Shown here piece after piece: positions 49,501 through 61,500 of a stretch of DNA of 64,000 nt. The stretch is from the NCBI RefSeq assembly GCF_905220365.1, contig NC_061136.1, forward strand, positions 13,805,702 through 13,869,701, read 5' to 3'. The notes under the pieces are model-generated. The model ran no database searches. It had not been told where the DNA came from and was given only the letters and a program-made list of their open reading frames with translations. Position numbers and translations under genes: made by a program. This DNA comes from Vanessa cardui. Its lineage: Eukaryota; Arthropoda; Insecta; Lepidoptera; Nymphalidae. The number at the start of each line of letters is the position of its first letter. Positions within the stretch are counted from its first letter, which is position 1.

Positions 49501-52500
49501 GATTGATGCCTCGCAAGTCATAATGTTTTCTAGCAAAATAAGGTCATATATTCATCCTCGGGCTAAAGACCTGACACGGCAATCATACCTTCAAACGGTT
49601 TTAATAATACTTAATGGGTTATGTAATTATTCCGACCTCTAATTTGCCGTTGGTTACGCAAAGGTTAAAATGCAATGTCAAAATTAAGTTACAAGTTAGT
49701 TGACATGACAATGTCATGATCAACATGGCCGAGTCGGAATATTTTTAATCTAAACTTTTTTTCAACATAAATACTCATCATTTTGTTTATAGCAACAGTC
49801 TGTAAATTCCCACTGCTGGGCTAAAGGCCTCCTCTCCCTTAGAGGAGAAGTTTTGGAACATATTCCACGACGCTGTTCCAATGGTGGAATACACATGTGG
49901 CAGAATTTCTATGAAATTTGTCACATGCAGGTTTCCTCACGATGTTTTCCTTCACCGCCGAGTACGAGATGAATTATAAAGTCAAATTAAGCACATGAAT
50001 CAGCGGTGCTTGCCTGGGTTTGAACCCGCAATCATTCGTTAAGATGCACGCGTTCTTACCACTGGGCCATCTCGACTCATATATATATAGTTTATAGACT
50101 CTTTTGGATTTATATTATAAAATTAGGAACTTTGCTTTGCACGAATGCAATGCTGATATTGAACATACTATAGAATGTCTTATGACGTGATACAGCTCTT
50201 TTGCCATTAGAGAACACAAACCGCTATGTCCTTGTGTTTTAAATCTTTTTTTTTATGGTATTGGTAGGCGGACGAGCCACCTGATGGTAAGTGGTCACCA
50301 TCACCCATAGACAATGAAGCTGTAAGAAATATTAACTGTTCCTGACAACGTCAATGTGCCACCAACCTTGGGAACTAAGATGTTATGTCCCTTGTGCCTG
50401 TAGTTACACTGGCTCACTCACCCTTCAAACCGGAACAAAACAATACTGAGTACTGTTATTTGGCGGTAGAATAACTGATGAGTGGGTGGTACCTAGCCAG
50501 ACGGGCTTGCATAAAACCCTACCACCAAGTAAAGCTGTAACATCTTCGAAAATGTTCATTTAAATTTCATGCGGCAAGGACCATATTGATCTATATTAAA
50601 TACACGATGCACTTTCCCTTGAATCAATCTATCTATTATTGGATAACATCACATACATTACTGTGATCTCAATGTAAGTAGCTAAAGCCCTTGTGATATG
50701 GAAAATCAGAAGTAACGACGGCACCACAAACACCCAGACCCAAGACAAGATAGAAAACTAATAATGTTATCTTAAATTTTCGCGATTATTACACATTGAA
50801 ATAAAACTAGTTTTTACGGAAATCCGGAGTCTACCCGTGACAACGAACGCTTTAAAGTGCTCGAAACGTCGGGATGTTAAAAATAATTAATATACGCGAT
50901 TCAAATCCGTAAAAACTAGTTTTATTTCAATAGAAAGCTAATGAACTTTTCCTGCACCAACTTAGCCGGGAATTGAATCCTAGTAGTTCTATTAAAAAAA
51001 AACATCAAAACCTGTTGCATAATGTTAAAGATCTTAGCATACATAGGGACAGACGGTAAGCGACTTTGTTTTATACGATGTAATGATGTTCCCAAATACT
51101 TTAATTTAGAGCTGATTGTCATGGCTAAGAGGCTTTAAGCGAGCTGGTATTAGAAGGTAGCGCCCATTCATCATATTTTCAACCTGTAAATAGTAATTAT
51201 TGGTATTGAGTTCCGGTTTGAAGGGTCGCGAGCCAGTGTGACTGGAATAAGGGACATAATATCTTAGTTTCCAAGGTCAACGGCGCATTAGTGATAAGGT
51301 ATGGGTAATATTTGACGACCTCCACGGTCGAGTGGTGTGTACACCGGTTTTCATGGGTACGCCACTTTGAGGTCCCGGGTTCGATTCCCGGCCGAGTCGA
51401 TGTAGATTACCATTACTTTTCTATGTTGTCTTGGGTCTGGGTGTTTGTGGTACCGTCGTTACTTCTGATTTCCATAACACAAGTGCTTCAGCTACTTACA
51501 TTGGGATCAGAGTAATGTATGTGATGTTGTCTCATATTTCTGTTCCATTGTTGATATGTTCCTATGTAGAAAATATTTCTTAGAGCGCCTTTTTATCTGA
51601 TGTTCCATTTGCCTATTTATCTTTTTATCTATACTCAAATTATAAATGTGAAAGTAACTCTATCTGTCCGTATGTCTGTCGCTCTTTCACTACTAAACCA
51701 CTAAACCCAATTTGATGAAATTTGGTATGAACTTAACTTAAGCTCCAAGAAAGGAAATAGGCTTCATTTTTTGCCTGACACATGACAACTAACCGCTTAA
51801 ACGCGAGCGGTAACGACTGTTATTTTTAAATAAATAAACGTGTTTAATTAAAGAAATAATATTTGACGACACATTTGTGTATGATAACTAAAATGACAAG
51901 ATTTGCGAAAGGCATGACAGTTTCTAAATTTTCCGCGTTGCTAAAACGGATACATTTTGCAACGCTCGACACGCATGCGCGCTCGCAACGCTTGCAACTA
52001 TTTATCATTATACACTTATTACTATATCTGCTTAAAATAATATATATAAATAATTTAACCTTAATATAAATACATAATACTAAATGTATCTGCGATGTTT
52101 TCATTTGAGCTAATATTTTGTTCGAAAACTCACTTCGTATGTCACTTTCGACAAGTCAGGATCACGGTTATAGTGTTATAAAAGTGTTTCGTCTTCAAAT
52201 TATAATCTACATTTAGAACATCACCTAGCAACTGGTTTAATTCTTTGAAATGTAGTTGAAAAATTGCTTATAAAGCCTAATTAAATAAAGTCTATTTTAA
52301 TATAATTTTTTTGTCTTCATATTATATTATAATAATAACAGTCAGTATCGCGTATCACATTTTGACACTTCTCGATCGTGTTCTCCTATTACAGAACCCA
52401 GTATAATTTCAAAAAATCAAAGTAGAATATACGGAGAGCCATAGTGACGTCATATCGATAATCCTGGTCATTCTTGGAGCATACGATAACGCTGCAGCGC

Positions 52501-55500
52501 CGAAACTTGTTGCATTAGAAAAGTTTGTCCAACTCATCCGAAAAAAATGGCCCACAAAGTTTCATATTTGCATATGTCAAAACAATCTTAGTACTTTGTA
52601 CTGGGGCTGATTAGTATCGAGTTTGTTCTTACACAATTCTTCTACTGGTATCTTCACCGTAACTTCGCCAATAGATTATTGCATAATAAATATTATATAT
52701 TCCTTACACGGTCAATGCGCCGACCATGAGACCTAAGGTGGTATGTCCCTTGTGCCTGCTTCGAAAGAGCAATATATTATAGCCGTGCAGTTAGAAATAC
52801 TGATACTTGGTGGTAAGGCTTTGTGCAAGTCCGCCTGAGTAGGTTACCTACTCATCAGATATTCTACCGCTTAACAATTGTACGTACGTATTGTTGTCTT
52901 CCAGTTTGAAGAGTGAGTGAGCCAGTGTAACTACAGCTACAAGGGACATAGCATCTTAGTTCCCAAGGTTGGTGGCGCATTGACGATGTAAGGAATAGTT
53001 AATAATTCTTACAGCATCATTGTCTATGGATGATGATGACCACTTACTATCAGGAGGAACATATGCTCGTCCGCCAACCAATACCATTAAAAAAATGATA
53101 AAATTTGGGGAGTAAACCTAGGTGACCTTGAGTTTGCAAAATTACGTAGACGGATATCGCTTACTTTATATTCTTAGCAAAATTTAAAATAATAACCAGC
53201 TTCATAAGAATATTGTCATGGGAACATTGCCACACGAAATAAAAAATATATTGCATTTAACACTAAGGTCTTAATTATGCACAAATAAAAAAAAAAGTAC
53301 AAACCAAGACCGCGAAACTGTGTCAAGAGTGCTAGCAACATTTCAGACCAAAATTAATAATATTATAAGACTGCCAACAGGAAGCAAATACGTATTCATC
53401 GTGATAATAAATAATATGTAATTATGGTTATTTCTATAATTACATATTTCTTATTTAATTAAAATGCAAACCATGATAAAAAGTCATATTTTATTCCACG
53501 ACACTTTTTGTGCTTTCTGTCTTATAATTATCATTGTTATTTTCAATGACAATTATAGTTTTATATGATGAGTTGGTTTGGTATGGTATATTAGAATGCC
53601 TACTACATAAGCGATGATTGCTGGTTCAAACCCAGATAAAACCACTGGATGTGCTTAAATTGTGTTTATAAATCATCTCGTACTCAGCGGTGAAAGAAAA
53701 CCTGCGTGTGTCAAATTTCGTAGAAATTTTAGCCACATGTGCCTTCCACTAACCCGCTTTAGAACAGCGTAGTGGAATGTGTTCCAAACCTTCTCCTCAA
53801 AGGGAAATAAGGCCTTAGCCCGGCAGTGGGAAATTTACAAGCGGTAGTTGTTATATAGTTTTTGGGGTTATCAAAGACAGTAATAGTTGTTTCTTTGTTG
53901 ACAGTATCTAGACTTTCAAGAAGGAAAATTTATATATCGGATGTGGCAGAATCCGACATACGAAGTTTTTTCTGACGTCTATGTCTTCAACTATACGAAC
54001 ACTGAGGAATTTCTCAACGGGGATGCTGCGCAGTTCGAGATTGATGAGATTGGACCTTTTAAATTTCAGTAAGTATGAACATTTATTGCTAAGACAAAGA
54101 ATGGAAAGTTTAGCTAAGATGAAAATATTCGGATTAATGTGTAGATGTGAAACCGAGATGTTCCAGTGGTTAGGGCAAGTTTCCTCACGATGTCTAATTT
54201 CATACATAATGGTATGAAATTAGACATCGTGAGTTAAGATAGCCCAGTGGTTAGAACGCGTGCATCTTAACCGATTATTGCGGGTTCAAACCCAGGCAAG
54301 CACCGCTGATTCATGTGCTTAATATGTCTTTATAATTCATCTCGTGCTCAGCGGTGAAGGAAAACATCGTGAGGAAACCTGCATGTGACAAACTTCATAG
54401 AAATTCTGCCACATCTGTATTCCACCAACCCGCATTGGAACAGCGTGGTGTAATGTGTTCCAAAAACCTTCTTCTCAAAGGGAGAGGAGGCCTTTAGTCT
54501 AGCAGTGGAAATTTACAGGCTGTTGTTGTTATGTATGTATGTGTATGATGGAATGTGAGAAGTTCAAGAAAATTGTAGATATGTTATAAAAAAGGGCTGA
54601 ATAGAGTTACTTGTGACTTTACGGAATTATTAGTTATTAATTCTAATTGGATAAAATCCAAGTCAGTATCAAGTGATTTTCCGTTTTCTATTTGCAATTC
54701 ACGTAAATTTCGACACTGAAAACAAATTACTCATGTCAAACAATTTAATATTAATAATAATTTGATTGCAGGGAATTGAGAACAAATGAAAACATGACGG
54801 TGAATAAGGAACTCGGCGTGATGACCATGAATCCGAAGACCGTGCTGAAGTTCCTCCCGGAGCAGTCAGTAGCCCATTACAAGGACGTCAAGATCATGGT
54901 GCCGAATATTGCGCTGATTGTAAGTAAGAGTTTAGTCATGTCTTTGGTTGAACAGGTAAAATGTGCCAGCAAGCAAGGGAGCCATACTGTCATAGTTGCG
55001 CTATTGTCTTTATAGGAAAATTTCTACGTAGAAGTCATAGTGACATTTACTTGTATTTATAATGATACGAGTACATGATAATTATATTCTTTTCACCTCT
55101 ATAGAAGATAAAAATAGTAAGAATATTCAGCTATTTCAAAAGGTACACTCTCGTTCTCATAATTCGATGGAATGATCAAACGCAGAATTAACGGCTTCTG
55201 CGCTTTAAAAAGCGAAAGTGTTAACGTCCATAATTTTTGGGTTGCTATTGAGAAATTTTGGACCCAAGGTTTGTGAAGAACCTACAGACTTTATGATATC
55301 AATCATATATTCCTAGTAAAGAACAACGGTTAAACACGTGAACATTTCACACGTATTATGTATTTTTAACGAAGATACATTTAGTTACAAAACAGTATAT
55401 GAGTTATGTGATTACCAAATATTGTATGTTATCAAGTCTTAAATAACAACAAGAGCGCATGGTTCATTTTAAAAAACATATTAACCTCAGTAGTGTTCCG

Positions 55501-58500
55501 GTATGAAGGGTGAGTGAGCCAGTGTAACTACAGGCACAGGACATAACAGCTTAGTTCCCAAGATTGGTGGCACATTGACGATGTTAGGAATAGTTTATAT
55601 TTCTTACAACGTCATTGTCTTTGGGTGATGGTAACCACTTACCATCAGGTGGCCCATATGCTCGTCCTCCAACTTGTACCATAAGAAAAAACAATATAAC
55701 AAGACTTAAGGCGTAACGTAAATGTCACGATGCCAAAATTGTTCCGTAAAGCATACAAAAATCTCAGAATTAAGAGCAACTCATATATGTCTGAACAAAT
55801 ATATGTCTTATTAAAAACAATTACTATTCTATCCTACATTGATTAATAACAAAATGAATTAAATCGTAAACGTGTATATTTTTTATAAAATTATAATTAC
55901 TTTATTAATATTCACTTGGTATTATTAAATTATCGCGAATCTTATTTCCTTAATTGGAACTTTAGCATAATATCACTGCAGTGCATCGATTATGTCGTGA
56001 CTGATACTTAGAATTACTTAAGATATGGCAATGAAAAAAAGATATGAAGTATGATAACTTGGTTCATAACAATAATTAAAAAAATGAATAATTAATGGTC
56101 ACATTGAGCTTAGATGGTCCAGTGGTTAGAACGCGTGCATCTAAATCGATGATTGCGGGTTCAAACCCAGGCAAGCACCACTGTGCTTAATTTGTGTTTA
56201 TAATTCATCTCGTGCTCGGCTGTGAAGGAAAACATCGTGAGGATACCTACATGTGTCTAATTTCATCGAAATTCTGCCACATATGCATTCCGCCAACCCG
56301 CATTGGAATAGCGTGGTGGAATATGTTCCAAACCTTCTCCTTAATGGAAGAGGAGGCCTTAACCCAGTAGTGGGAAATTTCTGTTACTTTACTTTAGTGG
56401 TCACATTGATAACTAGCTATTCGTCGCAGCTTCGCATTTGAGAAGGCAGTCCTGCTATGGAGTTTCCTTAAAATTTAATTTAATTTCAGGAAAAACAGTT
56501 CTGTGCAATATCTTGGTTTTAATTTATTCCTTCAATGTCTAATAATTTATGCAAGAAACGATTTGTTTAGTAGGTAGTAGTATTTGGAAGCTAACATTGA
56601 CTTAACGAAAATTGAAAATACGGTATACGAATTAATATGAATTGTAAACATTAATAATAGATAAATATACTAATTTAATAAATCATGGCTGTACTTTGCT
56701 TTAGGGATTTCAAAAAAAGTAATCTATTTACCTATATACATAATTAAATTATTTATAAATCTTGATTTAAATTTGAAATTTTCGTCGTTTCTCTATTATA
56801 ATAAACATATATTATTCGTATAAAGTTTTCCCGTAAATCACCGTATATATTAATGAAAACCACACAAAAATCTGATCTAGATTAGAAGATGTAAGCGTAC
56901 AGGACGGCAAGAAGCAATTTAATTATACTATCATATATTAAATCAAACTATCATATATTTAACATATCACAATCGTGCTCAGCTGTGAGTTTCGAGTTTA
57001 ATCTTACTGATTAGTGAATACAACTACAGCATATCGTAATTAGTGCATAAGAAAAAGTCTTATATGTTTGTCTTGATGTATGTCCATTGTACATAAAGAC
57101 AGACTGTCTATTTATTAGTAAATATAAACATCGTGGGATCTCATCACGCAACTTAATTTATGAATAAGGTTATCGATAGAAGTAACGGTTTTGTTTTGTG
57201 ATTTAATAAGTAAGTATATTTATTTTACGAACATTTCTCTCATTTCGAGGTTAAACGTCAGTGTTCGACAATAATTCAATTAGCGTACGAATTCCGTTTT
57301 AACGGCAGCCATATTGTTTTATAGACAACACGAAAATACATATACTATGTAACAATACGTTAAACATAAACATATAAAAACTTGAACTCATTGTATTATG
57401 CGAATATACAATTAATATTTATGTAAAGGGGACAAAAAATTAAACACTAAATGATTCTGAAGCTGTTAATGTTTACAACAATACATAATTCATAAAATAC
57501 GTACATACAAATAGTAGTGTGTTGTTATGGTAATCAAGTAAATATATATGTTTATAGAATACTAGCGACCCGACCCGGCCTCGCACGGGTACTGCTGCTA
57601 CTAATTATAATACAGAATTTGTTTATATACAACATCGCTTTAGAAACTTCTGAAATTATACCGTCCATGTCACAATTTATCTATTAAAAAAACCGCATCA
57701 AAATCCGTTGCGTAATTTTAAACCTAAGCATACATAGGGACAGACAGCGGTAAGCGACTTTGTTTTATACTATGTAATGATTATGATTCTTAGAAATCTC
57801 ATAAATGTCATATATATTTATATATTGGAGATGGATTTGTCTATTATATATAATGCACTTATTTTAGAACACACTGATTAAACCAATTGGTATAGTTACA
57901 AAATTGTATTGAAGCGTTCATTTGTGTGCAACATAATTAAACAATTCACACACACTAAAATGATGGTAATATCTGATGGTGATAATCTTCGCCTTGTTGT
58001 TTATTCTTTACGAAAGTTATCGAGGACATTTCAATTTCTCAAGCGTTGCATTTATGTCGACTCTTAATGAATAAATAAGGCTTTTAAATTGAATAAACGG
58101 ATTTAAATTTGAATATATCAAAGTATATAGTACAATACTGCTTAAATCACAGCTTTAAAACCAATTATATTTCATACTATGTTTTAGTGTATAGTGTTAA
58201 GGGTTAGTGATCCAGTATAATTTTTATGAGGGGTACATATTGTATACTATTAATGCTTTACAATACGCTTTCACCAACCCGCATTGGAACAGCGTAGAGG
58301 AATATGTTCCAAAACTTCTCCTCAAAGGGAGAGCAGGCCTTTAGCCCAGCAGTGGGAATTTACAGGCTGTTGTTGTTGCATACAATACGTGGACGTGATA
58401 GTCCAAGATACCTGGTTCAATCAGCAAGTATCACTGAGGATTTGTTTTCTCAACTTTCGTTTCAAATTTATCGTAAATAATATTCTTTTATATGGAATAA

Positions 58501-61500
58501 TTGTGCCTGCATTTTTTGGTGGAATAGGCCCTAGAAGTATAGAATAGTATCAGCAGGATTTTATATTGTTTATACGTCATACTTACTTATGAGCCACTTT
58601 ATCAGAAACATTGGCTCATAGCAAATCTGCGCTAATAATTCGATAAATATTTGTACAGATCGTTTATTTGTTTTGGTTCGAGTGTTAATGTTTTGGGTTT
58701 TTTCAGACCAGGCCCAGTGTGAACTAGTGAAGAAAACAAATAAACGCTTCTATATATGAATTAGTTTTCTTCTGATGTAAAGTGTCATTCTAATTATTGT
58801 AAACGGTCGTATGTAATAAATACTTAAATAATATGTCTATATGACGACCTCCGTGGTCGAGTAGTGTGTACACCGGTTTTCATGGGTATGCAACTCCGTG
58901 GTCTCGGGTTCGATTCCCCCCGAGTCAATGTAGGTTATCATTAGTTTTCTATGTTGTCTTGGGTCTGGGTGTTAGTGGTATCGTCGTTACTTCTGATTTT
59001 CCACAAGTAGTTTAGCTACTTACATTGGGATCAGAGTAATTTATGTAATATTGTGTCATATTATGTCCCGTGCTACGTTGTGACGTAAGAGAAAAACATT
59101 TATTTTCATTATCTTAACATTCTTAACATAGCAGAATTCACTAACAGCTGACGTTCTCATGAATAAATGTTAGAATTTCCGTATTCTGTATTAAATTTCG
59201 TCTTAAATTAAATTTAGATACCGTAGATTCTACGAAAAGAACCGACAAGAGACTTAATAGAAGTGCTCTTTTCACAGTAGATAAATAGTGAAATACTATA
59301 TTTATATATATATATATATATATTGTAGATGATAAAAAAGCTTGGAATTATTACCTGTTGACTTCCAGACAGGATACATTCATTACATACATATATAATT
59401 GTATTTAAGAAATATGATTGTATTTTTTAAATGTTGAAAAAGAGTAACTACTGAGTTTCTTGCCGGTTCTTCTCGGTAGAATCTACTTTCCGAATCGGTG
59501 GTAGCTTCACTTACCTAATTGTTAAATGACGATTCAAAGGTGCTTGTAAAAGCCCTTTTGAATAAAGTTTATTTTGAGTTTGATTTTTTTTTGTTATTTC
59601 AATATGTACTATAAAGGTATACCATAGCCTTTGTTTGCTGAGTATTACAATACTGGGCTATATCTAGATAAGCGTGTTCCTTACACTCCATAGGTACCAT
59701 TGCCTGATGGTACCAAATTCTAATCTGGTGGTATTCTATATAGTTGATAAAAAGCCCAAATCGAATATAAAGAGTTGAAGGTTTTGCGTTCAATCAACTG
59801 TAAGTGGGTTATGGTTACCATAATCTCTGTGATTTGGAAGTCACATTAGGCCGGGGCTATTTTATATTTCAAGGGCAGTTGGCGTAACAAACGAGTAAGT
59901 TACGTCACTTTAAATTCTCCCACATCGAATAACGAACCACTAAGGTCCCGATATGTCACACTGTGAAAAATTACTGCGACACTGATAATTAATTCCATAA
60001 AAATAATACTTCAGAAACTTATGGAATGATAAATTAAAAGCAATTTTTACGAGTAATCTATATATGTAACAAAATTGGAGTGTCTGATTGTAATATTGAA
60101 ATAAGCGCTTTTTACTTAATGCATGTGTATGTATACATGGTGTATATACAAAGACAACATTTATATTTATTTGTTACCTCTAATCTCTGGAATGTCTGGA
60201 CCGATTTTGATGAGGCTTTGAGTGCATAAAGCTGTTTTGTTAAGCGCACACGAAGTCGCGGGCAAAGCTAGTTAAAATATACTTTATTAACGGAAGGCTA
60301 CATCCTAGATACACTTCTTCTTCCTCAAACAAAATGTCAATTAATAAAAATGTAAACCATTTCCTCAAAACTTTATCACATCTAAAATGGGAAAAAGTCG
60401 TCATAACCCAGTGGTTTATAACTTAACTCGTGCTCGACGGTGTAGGGAAACATAGTAAAAAATCCACGTTGAGGATGAGAATAAAAAGATATGATATTTC
60501 TTTTTTTACTCAAAATATTAAAACGCATTAGTGATCATAAATTAAAGTATCGTATGTCTTCTTTTACATACACATACTATATATATTCTTTGGAATTTAT
60601 ATTTTAGTCACCATTCACACCGCGCCTATATACATTTCCATAAAATAGTAATATTTAAGAAAACATTGGTAAAACAACTTTAAGATATGTAATAAATTCA
60701 AACAATGATACTTTAAAATGAAACGAAATAAGTGTTTTTGTATAAAATGACGTATTGGTATATAATTAATCTATACTAAAATTATAAAGAGGAAAACGTT
60801 TTTTGTTTGTTTGTAATGAATGTTCTCAAAAACTACTGAACCGATCTAAAAAAATCTTTTACCATTCCAAAGCTACATTATCCACGAGTAACACAGGCTA
60901 TATTTATTGCTAGAAAAGATAAGGAATCCTTAATAAAACCTAAGTAACGTGACCCAAAGTGTAAAAAAACTTATGTCCCCGTGCGAAGCTGGGACGGGCC
61001 GCTTGTGTATGTATAAAGTTACATGTTGATACGAGTTCATTGACCCCTGAATTACGAAACTAAATTTGAAGGGTATATCTATCTATTAGTTCTGTCAAGT
61101 CGTCCGTCTGTTAAATAATTAAATAATGTATTAATAACGATGAGGAAACGATTATTGCGGAATCAATATTCAAATGTTATGTAGAAATATTTAAGAATTG
61201 TAAGGAAAGGTTCGACGTGATGTATCCGAGGAATAAGAATCTATGTATATATTATTCTCAGTATTAAGTGTGGCATTGTTTTCCATATCATTGGAAGTAA
61301 TAACATACATCATTTCTTTAAGGGGATGACTGGATATATTATTTAAAGTATATTTAATATTTTACTATAATATCACACAAGGCACATTGTTTGAAAGGAG
61401 TTACTTTTTCTATATGAAGTAACGGGCACAGTTTAATTAACTAACAGAGTTTGAGAACAATAAAGTCTCAAGAAACGAAACTGTTATTCACATATAAGTA

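Larger units (their letters stand above)
50560..51080 (-). mobile_element. Helitron-like element, type 2, split by a SINE
   Basis: The left part (50560-50638) ends ccttgaatcaatctatctat; the right part (50988-51080) resumes at tctattaaaaaaaaacatc and runs through gacggtaagcgactttgttt. The interruption is a family C SINE flanked by tctatta (50632-50638 and 50988-50994). Confidence 0.7.
41561..53904. other. SCRB intron (12.3 kb), the largest confirmed
   Basis: Bounded by GTAAGT and ctttgttgacag. At least 18 repeat insertions are listed separately. Stretches without a call are 41600-42390, 42600-43230, 45040-45490, 46720-47140, 47820-48180, 48720-49790, 51820-52220, 52310-52670 and 53350-53590. 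The open frames at 42114-42377 and 51844-52104 show no recognisable family. Confidence 0.8.

Noticed and set aside
51312..51515. 67-residue open frame with GRVDVDYHYF-like run
   Set aside because: It coincides exactly with a full-length family C SINE.
53908..54217. Open frames of 99 residues (-) and 78 residues (+) over the receptor exon at 53905-54068
   Set aside because: Shadows of the receptor exon; they run into intron sequence without conserved motifs, while the correct frame carries the CD36 signature.
54920..55015. Extension of the receptor frame past 54919 to 55015
   Set aside because: A strong GTAAGT donor sits at 54920, and the exon at 63923 continues the family pattern in phase; the extra residues are intronic.
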